NCBI GenBank assembly: GCA_016287865.1
Contig: JAEEXP010000002.1
Span: forward strand, 1-64,000
Length of the DNA stretch: 64,000 nucleotides
From: Caryophanales bacterium
Lineage (GTDB): Bacteria > Bacillota_I > Bacilli_A > Izemoplasmatales > UBA1188
Reading direction: 5' to 3'
The position numbers and the translations under genes were made by a program. Of this stretch, positions 9,901 through 19,820 are shown one piece after another. How positions within the stretch are numbered: the stretch's first letter is position 1; the number at the start of each line of letters is the position of its first letter. The notes below the pieces were generated by a model that was not told where the DNA came from, made no database searches, and saw only the letters and a list, made by a program, of their open reading frames with translations.

Positions 9901-10703
9901 TTAAAGAATTCAACTATTTTATTTGTGGTAATAGTAGTTTGTTCCATATAAGATATTAAAGCTATACCATCACCTTTTTGAAGTGAATAATATGCATATT
10001 GAGTATGGTTGCCACCCTCAATAATAAATTCTTCAAATGTCTTAGGGAAGTTCTTATAATTTTGATTATATAAGTCTTTATTAAGACATAAATCATTTGA
10101 ACCATAAATAGATAAAGTTGGAATAGAATCATCTATTTTCTCAGTTGAATAAGAACCAAGAAGAACAAGTCCTGATACTATATCAGTATGTTTTGCGGCG
10201 TAGCACGCTGCCATAGCTCCACCGAGTGAATGACCCATAATAATATAATTCTTATAATTATTATGTACCTTCACAACTTTATTCATTCTATTTACTCCGA
10301 AGAATGCCATATTGAAAGGCATTCTAACAATATGAGTATCATATCCAGCCTCGGCTAACTTATACATAAGTGGAGCGTAAGCTATCATTTCAACCTTAGC
10401 TCCAGGATAGAATACAATTAATGTATCTTCTCCAGGACCATCAAATAGATAATCACGGTTGTGTTCTGTTACTTCCACAGTAGAAGAAGAATTTAAGTAT
10501 TCTTTAGCTTCAGGAAGTGCTTTGTTATAAGCTGCTAAATAAACATATACGGTAATTAAGAACAACAAAATAGATAATACTGTTCTTTGTAAATGTTTAT
10601 TCTTTATTTTGATTTTTTTAATTTTTTCAACCGCAAAAATGAAAAGGAATGGAAGTCCTATACATACAATTATTGCGGCTGCTACTATTAATAAGTGGTC
10701 CAT
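9876..10703 (-). CDS. Membrane-anchored alpha/beta hydrolase
   Basis: N-terminal TM; GHSLGG nucleophile elbow; GNHTQ near C-terminus. Confidence 0.8.
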   Translation of the reverse strand: MDHLLIVAAAIIVCIGLPFLFIFAVEKIKKIKIKNKHLQRTVLSILLFLITVYVYLAAYNKALPEAKEYLNSSSTVEVTEHNRDYLFDGPGEDTLIVFYPGAKVEMIAYAPLMYKLAEAGYDTHIVRMPFNMAFFGVNRMNKVVKVHNNYKNYIIMGHSLGGAMAACYAAKHTDIVSGLVLLGSYSTEKIDDSIPTLSIYGSNDLCLNKDLYNQNYKNFPKTFEEFIIEGGNHTQYAYYSLQKGDGIALISYMEQTTITTNKIVEFFNKNKKASD

Positions 10704-10778
10704 TTTACTATTACTTTCTACTCTCTTTCCACGCTTTTTAAAGCGTTATAACTATTTTATCATTAAATAGTAATTTGT

Positions 10779-12263
10779 CTATCTTGGATTATATAGTTTC
10801 TTTGCGAAGGCTACTGGTTCTTCGGTAACTTCTATTCCAAGTCTTTTAAATGTATTTAAGTCAACTTCATCCATTAAACAAGAAGAATGAGCTTGAGTTC
10901 CTTTTAGTTTTGGAAGTTGTTTAAGCGCAAGTTCAGATAATGTATTAGTTGATGCTTGAATTGCGAGGGCAATTAATATTTCACCCGCATGAATTCTTGG
11001 ATTATGGTTGTTTAGATCATTTACTTTTAAATCAATAATAGGTTCAATTACTTTTCTTGAAATTAAAGTTAAAGAATCATCAATATGTGCGAGTGATTTA
11101 AGTGAATTAAGAAGAAGAGCTGCAGGCGCACTTAATAGGCTTGATCTTTTACCTGTGACAATCTTTTTAGAATTTAATTCTAAAGACATTACAGGAACTA
11201 GTTCCTTTTGATATTTCTTAAGACAAACTTTAACGCACTTTCTATCATCTGTAGATACGCCGGCTTTATTCATTAATACTTCAGCTTTATCTACACAATC
11301 ATCTGAGAATTTGCCTAGGAAGTTGTTTTTAAGGGTTTGATAGTATCTTCTTACTATTTCATTTTTAGATGCCTGACAAGCCGCCTCATCGTCTACAATC
11401 GCATATCCACACATATTAACTCCCATATCAGTAGGAGAATAATATGGTGATTCACCATAAATATGTTCAAAGATTGTTTTGAGTACTGGGAATGTTTCAA
11501 CGTCTCTATTATAGTTAACTGCGAGTGTGCCATATTTTTCTAAATGGAATGGATCAATCATATTAACATCCATTAAATCTACTGTCGCAGCTTCATATGC
11601 CATATTAACTGGATGGTTTAGTGGGAGATTCCAAATAGGGAATGTTTCATATTTAGCGTATCCAGCTCTAATACCTCTTAAGTTATCATGATATAGTTGA
11701 GAAAGACATGTTGCCATCTTACCTGAACCAGGACCAGGTGCGGTAACAACTACAAGTGGTCTTGTGGTTTCGATATATTCATTCTTTCCAAGACCTTCCT
11801 CAGATACAACAAGAGGAATGTTTTGAGGATAACCATTAATTTTATAGTGTTTATAGACTTTAATATTATTCTTTTCAAGTTTATTTACGAATTCATTAAT
11901 AATAGGTGATTCAGTATAGAATGAAAGAACTACACTTGATACATAAAGACCTGATTCTTTAAACGCATCAATTAGTCTTTCAACTTCGTCTTGGTAAGTG
12001 ATTCCAATATCGTTTCTAACCTTAAGTGAATTGATATCTTGAGAGTTAACAGCGATGATAATTTCCGCTTTATCTTTAAGTTTTAATAATACTTTAAGTT
12101 TTGAATCGGGTTCAAAACCAGGGAGAACTCTTGATGCATGATAGTCATCAAACAATTTTCCTCCAAATTCTAGATAAAGTTTGTCTCCGAACATTTTGAT
12201 TCTTTCATTGATTTTATCTGATTGAATCTTTAAATATTTCTTATTATCAAAAGCTTTTTTCAT
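10779..12263 (-). CDS. DUF1846 family protein
   Basis: MKKAFDNKKYLKIQSDKINERIKMFGDKLYLEFGGKLFDDYHASRVLPGF and VVTAPGPGSGKMATCLSQLYHD typical of DUF1846. Confidence 0.85.
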   Translation of the reverse strand: MKKAFDNKKYLKIQSDKINERIKMFGDKLYLEFGGKLFDDYHASRVLPGFEPDSKLKVLLKLKDKAEIIIAVNSQDINSLKVRNDIGITYQDEVERLIDAFKESGLYVSSVVLSFYTESPIINEFVNKLEKNNIKVYKHYKINGYPQNIPLVVSEEGLGKNEYIETTRPLVVVTAPGPGSGKMATCLSQLYHDNLRGIRAGYAKYETFPIWNLPLNHPVNMAYEAATVDLMDVNMIDPFHLEKYGTLAVNYNRDVETFPVLKTIFEHIYGESPYYSPTDMGVNMCGYAIVDDEAACQASKNEIVRRYYQTLKNNFLGKFSDDCVDKAEVLMNKAGVSTDDRKCVKVCLKKYQKELVPVMSLELNSKKIVTGKRSSLLSAPAALLLNSLKSLAHIDDSLTLISRKVIEPIIDLKVNDLNNHNPRIHAGEILIALAIQASTNTLSELALKQLPKLKGTQAHSSCLMDEVDLNTFKRLGIEVTEEPVAFAKKLYNPR

Positions 12264-12429
12264 AATAGAACCCACCTATATTATATAAAGTCTAAATACA
12301 ACATAATTTAATTATATAATATAAGAGCTCTATCTTACACATAAAAATAAAATAAATTTTTATTTGTAAATCATAATTATTTAGATGTGTTACAATCTAA
12401 TTACAACACACATATTTAAGGAGATAATT

Positions 12430-13359
12430 ATGGCAGGTTTTAAAGAATTAAATCCTAAAGACAACTTTTATCAGACATCGCTTTTCTATCCGATGCCTTT
12501 AGTGCTTATCACAACACTAACTGACGATGGTAAAACTAACATTGGCCCATACTCATTAGTTTTCCCATACTATATCGCAGGTAAAGAATATTATGCGTTT
12601 TTACTTTTATGCAGAAACTCATCTAATACTGCACAAAATATTTTAAGAAGTAAGAAATGCGCATTAAACTTTATTCCTGATGATAAGAAATATTTTAAAG
12701 AAGCAGTAAGAATGGGCTGGCCAGGAGATTCAACTGATGAAAAGATGAAGGGATGTATCTTCACACTAGTTGATGGCTTAAGACAAGAAAAGAATAAAGA
12801 AGAAAAATATCCTAAAGTAGTAAAAGAAGCATTCCAAGTAGTTGAATGTACTTGGGATGACTCACTAGATAACGCAGAAGGTGATAAACCTGGAGAACTT
12901 TCAGGTTATAAAGGACCATTCCATAACTTTAATGGAATCACATCACCTTATGGAGCTCATTTCATCTTAAAAATTGATGATATTATGATGGATGAAAAAT
13001 ACTGGAACTCTATCGTAAATGGAGTAAAGAAGAATAACTTTCCAAGAGTTCCTGTGGATTATGGTTATAGAGATAGTAAGAATTTCTGGTGTTCAAGTCA
13101 TAAGGCACCAAACCCAGAATTACTTCCTGTAAGAGAAACCACAGTAGATTCAGTAAGATACGCAGCTAAAAGACTTCAAACTGACGTTGAGTTTACTGAT
13201 GAAGCACTAGCTATGCTTGTGAATGTTCCACGTATCTTTTTACCTTTAGTATTAAAAGGATGCGTTAAGTGGGCAGAAGAAAATGGCTGTAAGTTAATTA
13301 CTCCAGTTGAGATGAAAGAAATAAACGATAAGAGATCAAAAGAAAAGAAGAATAAATAA
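12430..13359 (+). CDS. Flavin reductase-like (FMN-binding split-barrel) protein
   Basis: AAGGAG RBS before internal ATG; PMPLVLITTLTDDGKTNIGPYS and RNSSNTAQNILRSKKCALNF. Confidence 0.75.
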   Translation: MAGFKELNPKDNFYQTSLFYPMPLVLITTLTDDGKTNIGPYSLVFPYYIAGKEYYAFLLLCRNSSNTAQNILRSKKCALNFIPDDKKYFKEAVRMGWPGDSTDEKMKGCIFTLVDGLRQEKNKEEKYPKVVKEAFQVVECTWDDSLDNAEGDKPGELSGYKGPFHNFNGITSPYGAHFILKIDDIMMDEKYWNSIVNGVKKNNFPRVPVDYGYRDSKNFWCSSHKAPNPELLPVRETTVDSVRYAAKRLQTDVEFTDEALAMLVNVPRIFLPLVLKGCVKWAEENGCKLITPVEMKEINDKRSKEKKNK

Positions 13360-13378
13360 AAGAAAGGCCTATAGTAAG

Positions 13379-14110
13379 CTATAGGTCTTTTTCTTTATAT
13401 TCTATATTACATTCAAATATCTTTTTATCATCTTTCATGAATGTAAAATATGTATAATCATTAGATGCATAAATATCTAATTTCTCATTTTCTTTCATTT
13501 CTTCTTTAAATACCATATTGATTTTAGTGATATCTTTATTTTTATAGAAATCACTATTATTTAAATCTAAGATGAAATCTAAATACTTCACATTATTAAG
13601 ATGATTATTTAAATCTAGGTCAGTATATTTAATAATTCTACTGTCCTTTAATTCTGTCTCTTTAGTTTCAATTGACGAGATCCTTTCCATTTTAACTGAT
13701 GGTGGAGTAACTATTCCTGAATCACTAGAAAGAAGTACTTTTCTAGTCTTGTAATTTAAAAGACACCACAACGATTTAGCTTCAACTAATGTTTCACCAT
13801 TTAAGTCAGTAATTAAGAAAGTTCTAGGATAAATATAGTGAATCATATTATTTGGATAAGTATATAGTAATACTTCCTCAGTATATTTAGGCATTCTCTT
13901 AATGTTTATCTCAAGATTAGTATAAACCCAGATCATTCCTTTATATGTGGTTTTATCAGCCCCTAAATTGATGTATGAGGCACCATTTACTGAAAGGTCT
14001 TGAATTATCTTAAGTAAAGATGAAATAGTAAGCTCAAGCTTATTATTTACCTCGGTTGATTTAATTTGATATTTTTCTTTATAAGTAATTTGTTCATTCA
14101 TAAAATACAT
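13379..14110 (-). CDS. Acyl-ACP thioesterase (FatA/FatB-like)
   Basis: Double hot-dog pattern: GADKTTYKGMIWVYTNLEI, RTFLITDLNGETLVEAKSLWCLLN, TDLDLNNHLNNVKYLDFILD. Confidence 0.85.
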   Translation of the reverse strand: MYFMNEQITYKEKYQIKSTEVNNKLELTISSLLKIIQDLSVNGASYINLGADKTTYKGMIWVYTNLEINIKRMPKYTEEVLLYTYPNNMIHYIYPRTFLITDLNGETLVEAKSLWCLLNYKTRKVLLSSDSGIVTPPSVKMERISSIETKETELKDSRIIKYTDLDLNNHLNNVKYLDFILDLNNSDFYKNKDITKINMVFKEEMKENEKLDIYASNDYTYFTFMKDDKKIFECNIEYKEKDL

Positions 14111-14166
14111 TATAGCAAAAAAGAAGAATGTTATATAATAAATCTTGAGTGAATAAAGGAGAGTTT

Positions 14167-15291
14167 ATGAAAAAGATTATAACTTTAATAGTTTGTGTAT
14201 TAAGTTTGATTCTTACACTTGGCTGTACTAAGAAAACAAACTCTAATACAACAACAAAGAAACCTGTAGAAAGTAGTTCTATAACTATTAAACCTACAAA
14301 TGGTAGTAGTTCTACCACTAAAAAGAATGAAACTACTAAAGCTTTAGTTGATACAACTAAAAAGGAAGAAACTACCACAACTAAAAAGAGTGAACCAGTA
14401 TATAAGGTAATTGACGAAACACATTTACTATTTGGTTCTTATCCACAATCACTTGTGGAAGATGATAGTTTATTAAGTACGCTTAATAGTAAATATTCTA
14501 ATAAGAATGAATGGACTTCATTTGAAGATTATTGGTATGGCGTAGAGGAAGTAGATACATATAAGTATATTGACGTTGTTGAAGGTGACAACAAATATAG
14601 AGGTTTCACATATGAATACGCACGTCCTTACTGCGTTGGTGATGATTCATCATACCTTAAGGATTATGGTTATGCTGAAGAAAATGGAACTTATTGGTTT
14701 AAATGGGAACCTATTAAATGGATTATTTTAAATAATAGTGGAAATAATAAAGATGACTATTTATTAGTATCTGAACTTATTATTGACGCACAAAACTATG
14801 AATTAAATGATGGCAAAAATACATATGCACATGGCGGTGATACTGGTTATGCATCAGATTACGCTTTATCATATATAAGAAATTGGTTAATCACTAGCTT
14901 CTATAATACTGCGTTTACTGAAGCAGAAAAAGAAATCATTTTAGCTAAGACAGTTAATTTAACTAAACTAACATTAAATAATCCAGACACAAACCAATTT
15001 GGATCAAATGAAGTAATTAAAGATAAAGTATTCTTATTATCATACGCAGATATTAATAATACGCACTATTTTGAAACATCAGATGATTTATTCGATGAGG
15101 CAACTGATTACACCTTAGTTAATGGTGGATCTTATTATAGCGAAGGATCATATCACTGCTACTGGCTTAGAAGTCCTGAGTCAGAAGACACAGTAACTAT
15201 AGTTGATGCATATTCATATGCTTATGGTGTAAATACTCTTTTAATTAATGGTGTTAGACCTGCAATCTATATCGATATTACGAATAATTAA
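14167..15291 (+). CDS. Lipoprotein with Thr/Ser/Lys-rich linker and DUF6273-like C-terminal domain
   Basis: MKKIITLIVCVLSLILTLGCTKK lipobox; WLRSPESEDT...GVRPAIYIDI. Confidence 0.75.
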   Translation: MKKIITLIVCVLSLILTLGCTKKTNSNTTTKKPVESSSITIKPTNGSSSTTKKNETTKALVDTTKKEETTTTKKSEPVYKVIDETHLLFGSYPQSLVEDDSLLSTLNSKYSNKNEWTSFEDYWYGVEEVDTYKYIDVVEGDNKYRGFTYEYARPYCVGDDSSYLKDYGYAEENGTYWFKWEPIKWIILNNSGNNKDDYLLVSELIIDAQNYELNDGKNTYAHGGDTGYASDYALSYIRNWLITSFYNTAFTEAEKEIILAKTVNLTKLTLNNPDTNQFGSNEVIKDKVFLLSYADINNTHYFETSDDLFDEATDYTLVNGGSYYSEGSYHCYWLRSPESEDTVTIVDAYSYAYGVNTLLINGVRPAIYIDITNN

Positions 15292-15299
15292 CAAACTAA

Positions 15300-15341
15300 T
15301 TAACAAAACAAATATTTTATAGTAAAATATTAAAGGTTAAA
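15300..15341 (+). promoter_or_regulatory. gap promoter with 9-3-9 palindrome
   Basis: TTAACA-17-TAAAAT; palindrome AATATTTTA-TAG-TAAAATATT (15311-15331) covers the -10; followed by TAAAGGTTAAATA. Confidence 0.5.
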
Positions 15342-15373
15342 TAAAAAAATACTAAACGGAGGAAAATATTAGT

Positions 15374-16408
15374 ATGTCAGTAAGAGTAGCTATTAATGGT
15401 TTTGGTAGAATTGGACGTTTAGCATTCAGACAAATGTTTGGTGCTGAAGGTTATGAAGTTGTTGCAATCAATGACTTAACATCTCCAAAAATGTTAGCAC
15501 ATTTATTAAAGTATGATTCTGCACAAGGAAGATATGAATTTGCAGATCAAGTTGAATGCTCAGAAGAAGGAGCAGCTGAAGGTTGGATTTCAGTAAAAGG
15601 AAAGAAGATTAGAATCTATTCAGAAAAAGACGCAGTTAACTGCCCTTGGAAAGAACTCAATGTAGACGTAGTTCTTGAATGTACAGGTTTCTATGTAACT
15701 AAAGAAAAATCTATGGCTCACATCCAAGCAGGTGCTAAGAAGGTTGTTATCTCTGCTCCAGCTGGAAAAGATTTAAAGACTATCGTATATAATGTTAACC
15801 ATAAGACATTAACTAAGGATGATCAAATTATCAGTGCTGCATCATGCACTACTAACTGCTTAGCTCCTATGGCCAAAGCATTAAATGATTTCGCAGCTAT
15901 CCAATCTGGTATTATGCTTACAGTTCACGCATATACTGGTGACCAAATGGTACTTGATGGACCACACAGAAAGGGCGATTTAAGAAGAGCTAGAGCAGCT
16001 GCAGTTAACATTGTACCTAACTCAACAGGTGCTGCTAAAGCTATCGGTTTAGTTATTCCTGAACTCGATGGTAAACTTATTGGTTCAGCTCAAAGAGTTC
16101 CAGTACCTACAGGTTCAACTACATTACTCTTCGCAGTAGTTAAGAGTGATAAAGAAGTTACTAAAGACGCTATCAACGCTTATATGAAGAGTGTTGCTAA
16201 TGAATCTTATGGATACACAGAAGAACAACTCGTTTCATCTGACGTTATCGGTATGAGATTTGGTTCTTTATTCGACGCTACACAAACTATGGTTTCTAAA
16301 GTTGCTGAAGGAACATATGAAGTTCAAGTTGTTGCTTGGTATGACAATGAAAATTCATATACTTCACAAATGGTTAGAACTATTAAGTACTTCGCTGAAT
16401 TAAAGTAA
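15374..16408 (+). CDS. gap: Glyceraldehyde-3-phosphate dehydrogenase, type I
   Basis: [27 protein letters not shown] active site, [15 protein letters not shown]. Confidence 0.97.
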   Translation: MSVRVAINGFGRIGRLAFRQMFGAEGYEVVAINDLTSPKMLAHLLKYDSAQGRYEFADQVECSEEGAAEGWISVKGKKIRIYSEKDAVNCPWKELNVDVVLECTGFYVTKEKSMAHIQAGAKKVVISAPAGKDLKTIVYNVNHKTLTKDDQIISAASCTTNCLAPMAKALNDFAAIQSGIMLTVHAYTGDQMVLDGPHRKGDLRRARAAAVNIVPNSTGAAKAIGLVIPELDGKLIGSAQRVPVPTGSTTLLFAVVKSDKEVTKDAINAYMKSVANESYGYTEEQLVSSDVIGMRFGSLFDATQTMVSKVAEGTYEVQVVAWYDNENSYTSQMVRTIKYFAELK

Positions 16409-16432
16409 TTAAACTAACTAATTAAAAATCAA

Positions 16433-16464
16433 TATATAGCCTCTCCCGAAAGAGAGGCTATATT
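16433..16464 (+). terminator. Rho-independent terminator
   Basis: ATATAGCCTCTCccgaaaGAGAGGCTATATTT. Confidence 0.75.
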
Positions 16465-16477
16465 TCTATTAAAGGAC

Positions 16478-16987
16478 ATGGCTAATTTATTAATTATTGT
16501 AAACTTTCAAGTTGATTATGTAAGTGGCGCAATTGGTCACCCAAAAGCATTAGAACTTGAAAGTAAAATCTTAAACGCATTAACTGAATACACAGACTTT
16601 ATTTTCACAAAAGAAATCCAAGATGATAACTATTCAAATACTATTGAAGGTAAATATTTAGTCACACCTCATTGCCTAAAAGGCACTGAAGGCGCAGAAA
16701 TCTATGGAAAACTAAAAGAAAAAGAAAAGGATGCCTTAAAGATTTTTGAATCTAATACTTTTGCGTGTCTTGATTTAGCTAATTATCTAAAAGATAAAAC
16801 TTATGATGAGATAGATATTTGTGGACTCAATTCACACGTAAATGTGGCCTCAACCGCCCTTTTAATTAAAGCCGCACTCCCAAATACAAAGATTAAAGTT
16901 AAAAGAGATTTAACTGTATCATATGACTTAACTTTAGAAGAAGAAGCATATGACACACTTCGCGCAAATCATATTGAGGTATTCTAA
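16478..16987 (+). CDS. Isochorismatase/nicotinamidase-like cysteine hydrolase
   Basis: NLLIIVNFQVDYVSGAIG; VTPHCLKGTEGAEI; ICGLNSHVNVASTALL (PncA-like pattern). Confidence 0.75.
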   Translation: MANLLIIVNFQVDYVSGAIGHPKALELESKILNALTEYTDFIFTKEIQDDNYSNTIEGKYLVTPHCLKGTEGAEIYGKLKEKEKDALKIFESNTFACLDLANYLKDKTYDEIDICGLNSHVNVASTALLIKAALPNTKIKVKRDLTVSYDLTLEEEAYDTLRANHIEVF

Positions 16988-17649
16988 TGTTTAAAAGAAG
17001 AGATTTACTATTAACTAAGTCTCAAATAGAAAAATTAGAAAACGCTAAAGTAGCGCTTTTTGTCTTGGGCGGTGTTGGAGGATATACTCTTGAAGCTATC
17101 ACTAGAATGGGCATTAAGAATTTATTCTTATGTGATGGAGACGCATTTGATGAATCAAATCTTAATAGACAAATTCTATCAACTCAAAATGTACTTGGAA
17201 TAAAAAAGGCCTTAGTCGCAAAAGAAAGAGTCTTATCAATTAACCCTCAAGCTAACGTTATAGTATTTGATAAGTTTATTGATGAATCAACTATTAATGA
17301 AATTAACTTTGATTTCGATTACATAATTGATGCGATAGATGATACTAAAGCTAAAGTACTACTAATAAAGAAAGCTAATGAATTAAATATCCCTATCATA
17401 TCTATGATGGGCGCAGGTAATAGACTTAGCGCAAACTTTATTGTCTCAGATATTAATAAGACTGAATATGACCCACTTGCAAAAAAGATGAGATATCTTT
17501 TAAAGAATGAAGGTATTAAACATTTAAAAGTAGTATATACAAAAGACTTACCTTTGAGACAATCTTCTCCAGTTGGTTCTATTTCATATGTAGTAGGTCA
17601 AGCTGGGCTTAAACTCGCAGAAGAAATAATCAAAGATATAATTAGTTAA
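16987..17649 (+). CDS. tcdA: tRNA threonylcarbamoyladenosine dehydratase (ThiF/E1-like)
   Basis: VALFVLGGVGGYTLEAITRMGI, CDGDAFDESNLNRQIL, DAIDDTKAKVLLI. Confidence 0.9.
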   Translation: MFKRRDLLLTKSQIEKLENAKVALFVLGGVGGYTLEAITRMGIKNLFLCDGDAFDESNLNRQILSTQNVLGIKKALVAKERVLSINPQANVIVFDKFIDESTINEINFDFDYIIDAIDDTKAKVLLIKKANELNIPIISMMGAGNRLSANFIVSDINKTEYDPLAKKMRYLLKNEGIKHLKVVYTKDLPLRQSSPVGSISYVVGQAGLKLAEEIIKDIIS

Positions 17650-17671
17650 TGTTATAATTGTATCTATAAAC

Positions 17672-17746
17672 GCTCTCTTAGTTAAATGGATATAACGGAT
17701 CTCTCCTAAGGATTTGTTGCTGGTTCGATTCCGGCAGAGAGCGCCA
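17672..17746 (+). tRNA. tRNA-Arg(CCT), CCA encoded
   Basis: GCTCTCTTAGTTAAATGGATATAACGGATCTCTCCTAAGGATTTGTTGCTGGTTCGATTCCGGCAGAGAGCGCCA; complete cloverleaf. Confidence 0.95.
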
Positions 17747-17767
17747 TTAATATAATAAATAAAGAAT

Positions 17768-18343
17768 ATGGATAATAAAGAACTATATTTAAGTATTAAA
17801 AATGATTTAGACAATTATATAAATGAGAATTATGTCTTTGAAGAGATTGTTTTAAATGTTGCTGAAACTAAAAAAAGAGTTGTTTCAAAGTGTGTTCCCC
17901 CTAAAGGAACGTCTAAACCTAGGCTTTCAAAACCAAAGATGCCTTATGGAAAGGTATTAAGGGAAGTTAAGCCAAGAAGTTTAGATGATTTAATTAATCA
18001 CGTTAATGATACTTTCCAAGAAGCTGTATTCTATCATATTGATACAAAAGGTCTTGATGAAGTAGAAGTATATACCAATGCTCACTTAGATAGAAGATTA
18101 TTTTCTAAGCTTAGATCAAATAGAGATTTTAAACCAAGTAAGAAGACGGCTATATCAATTTGTCTTGGATTAAAACTTAATTTAGATGAGACAAAGGATT
18201 TACTTGAAAAAGCTGGATATACTTTATCTCATTCATCTATAGCTGATTTAATTATTGAATACTTTATTAAAAATAAAGAATATGATTTAAATGTTATTAA
18301 TAGTATTCTATTTGAGTATCACCAAGAATTATTATATGTATAA
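17768..18343 (+). CDS. Protein with the C-terminal HTH-like domain otherwise seen attached to Firmicutes macro-domain proteins
   Basis: KPSKKTAISICLGLKLNLDETKDLLEKAGYTLSHSSIADLIIEYFIKNKEYDLNVINSILFEYHQELL. Confidence 0.6.
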   Translation: MDNKELYLSIKNDLDNYINENYVFEEIVLNVAETKKRVVSKCVPPKGTSKPRLSKPKMPYGKVLREVKPRSLDDLINHVNDTFQEAVFYHIDTKGLDEVEVYTNAHLDRRLFSKLRSNRDFKPSKKTAISICLGLKLNLDETKDLLEKAGYTLSHSSIADLIIEYFIKNKEYDLNVINSILFEYHQELLYV

Positions 18344-18376
18344 AAATGTCGCATTCAATGCGACCTTTTTTATTTT
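18344..18376 (+). terminator. Rho-independent terminator
   Basis: AATGTCGCATtcaATGCGACcTTTTTTATTTT. Confidence 0.75.
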
Positions 18377-18428
18377 AAAAACTTATATAATCCTCATGTA
18401 AATAAATTAAACACGGAGGATTATATTT

Positions 18429-19076
18429 ATGAAAAAAGGTTTAACTGAATTAGTATTTGTATTAGATATGAGTGGATCAATGAGTGGTCTAACTCAAGAC
18501 ACTATTGGAGGATTTAATTCTTTAATAGAGAAACAAAAGAAAGAAGAGGGTGATGCTATTGTTACTCTCGCAGTATTTAATAATGAGGTATATTCAATCT
18601 TTGATAGAATTCCAATCAAAGACGTGAAGAAACTCACAGAAAAAGATTACTGCCCACAAGGTTGTACTGCCTTACTCGATGCGGTAGGATTTACTATCAA
18701 TCATATTGATGCGAAACATCTAGAATTAAAAGATGAATTCTTACCTGAAAAAGTAATGATGGTTATTACCACAGACGGTATGGAAAACTCAAGTGAAGAA
18801 TATACTTATACAAGCATAAGAAGAATGATTGATAAGAAAAAAGAACTTGGTTGGGAATTTATTTTCTTAGGCGCAAATATTGATGTTCAAACTGAAGCAC
18901 GTAAGTTTGGCATTAATGAAGCAAATGCTGCTGAATATAACTGTGATAAAGAAGGCCTAAAAATTAGTTATGATGTCTTAAGTAAGGCAGTATGCCAAGT
19001 TAGAGCGACTGGCTCAGTAGATAAGAAGTGGCGTGCAAAAATTGATAAAGACGTAAAAGAGCGTAAAACTAAATAG
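18429..19076 (+). CDS. vWA (von Willebrand A) domain protein, TerY-like
   Basis: LVFVLDMSGSMSG MIDAS motif; GCTALLDA; MMVITTDGMENSS. Confidence 0.85.
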   Translation: MKKGLTELVFVLDMSGSMSGLTQDTIGGFNSLIEKQKKEEGDAIVTLAVFNNEVYSIFDRIPIKDVKKLTEKDYCPQGCTALLDAVGFTINHIDAKHLELKDEFLPEKVMMVITTDGMENSSEEYTYTSIRRMIDKKKELGWEFIFLGANIDVQTEARKFGINEANAAEYNCDKEGLKISYDVLSKAVCQVRATGSVDKKWRAKIDKDVKERKTK

Positions 19077-19103
19077 ATTTCATTTCATCTCCTTTCTCTT
19101 ACT

Positions 19104-19142
19104 ATAAAAGCTTGCCCCCTCGCAAGCTTTTATAGTTTTTTA
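19104..19142 (+). terminator. Rho-independent terminator
   Basis: TATAAAAGCTTGCcccctcGCAAGCTTTTATAGTTTTTT. Confidence 0.8.
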
Positions 19143-19230
19143 TTTATAAATAAAATATTAAAAATTAAAGGTATGCAACAGACAGTTGCTTGTGTATATA
19201 ATATAATTAAAGTATCATTGTATTAGGAAG

Positions 19231-19692
19231 GTGATTTATATGGAAACAAAAGAAATATTATTACAACTTAGAACTCAAAAAGGATTGTCGCAAGATGAAC
19301 TTGCAGAAAAGATGTTTGTTACAAGACAAGCTGTCTCAAGATGGGAAACTGGCGAAACAATTCCTAATACAGAGACTTTAAAGTTATTATCTAATTTCTA
19401 TCAAGTATCTATTAATACTCTTCTTGGTTCACCAAGAAAGTTAATATGTCAATGCTGTGGCATGCCACTTGAAGATGATTCAATAATTTCAAAAGATGCT
19501 AATGGTGATTTTAATGAAGATTATTGTAAGTGGTGCTATGCAGATGGTGAATATACCTATGATAATATGGACAATCTTATTAATGTATGCGTTAAGCATA
19601 TGGTTAGTCCGGGCTTTAGTGAAGAACAAGTTCGTTCATATATGAAAAACGTTCTTCCAAATTTAAAGTATTGGAAGAATAGAGTTAATTAG
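19231..19692 (+). CDS. XRE-family HTH regulator with C-terminal putative zinc ribbon domain
   Basis: LRTQKGLSQDELAEKMFVTRQAVSRWETGETIPN plus CQCCGMPLEDDSI...DYCKWCYADGEYTY. Confidence 0.9.
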   Translation: MIYMETKEILLQLRTQKGLSQDELAEKMFVTRQAVSRWETGETIPNTETLKLLSNFYQVSINTLLGSPRKLICQCCGMPLEDDSIISKDANGDFNEDYCKWCYADGEYTYDNMDNLINVCVKHMVSPGFSEEQVRSYMKNVLPNLKYWKNRVN

Positions 19693-19730
19693 CATTGACT
19701 AACAAATTATTTAAGTGGTACACTTAAAAA

Positions 19731-19805
19731 TGATCAGACACCATTTAGGGTTAGTCGGGCTAATGCAACAGTAAAACCTGTGGGACAATCCACAGGTTTT
19801 TATCT
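19731..19805 (+). promoter_or_regulatory. Candidate NiCo (czcD-type) riboswitch with terminator expression platform
   Basis: TTGACT-18-TACACT promoter at 19695-19724; CAGACACC..TTAGGG..TCGGGC..GCAACAG..AAACCTGTGGGACAATCCACAGGTTTTT directly before a CDF efflux gene. Confidence 0.6.
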
Positions 19806-19820
19806 ATATAGAGGTGACTT

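Noticed and set aside
14094-14378. ORF on the minus strand (94 aa, Val/Leu/Phe-rich)
   Set aside because: Antisense of the Thr/Ser/Lys-rich linker in the lipoprotein gene; low-complexity artefact. The same applies to 60054-60278.
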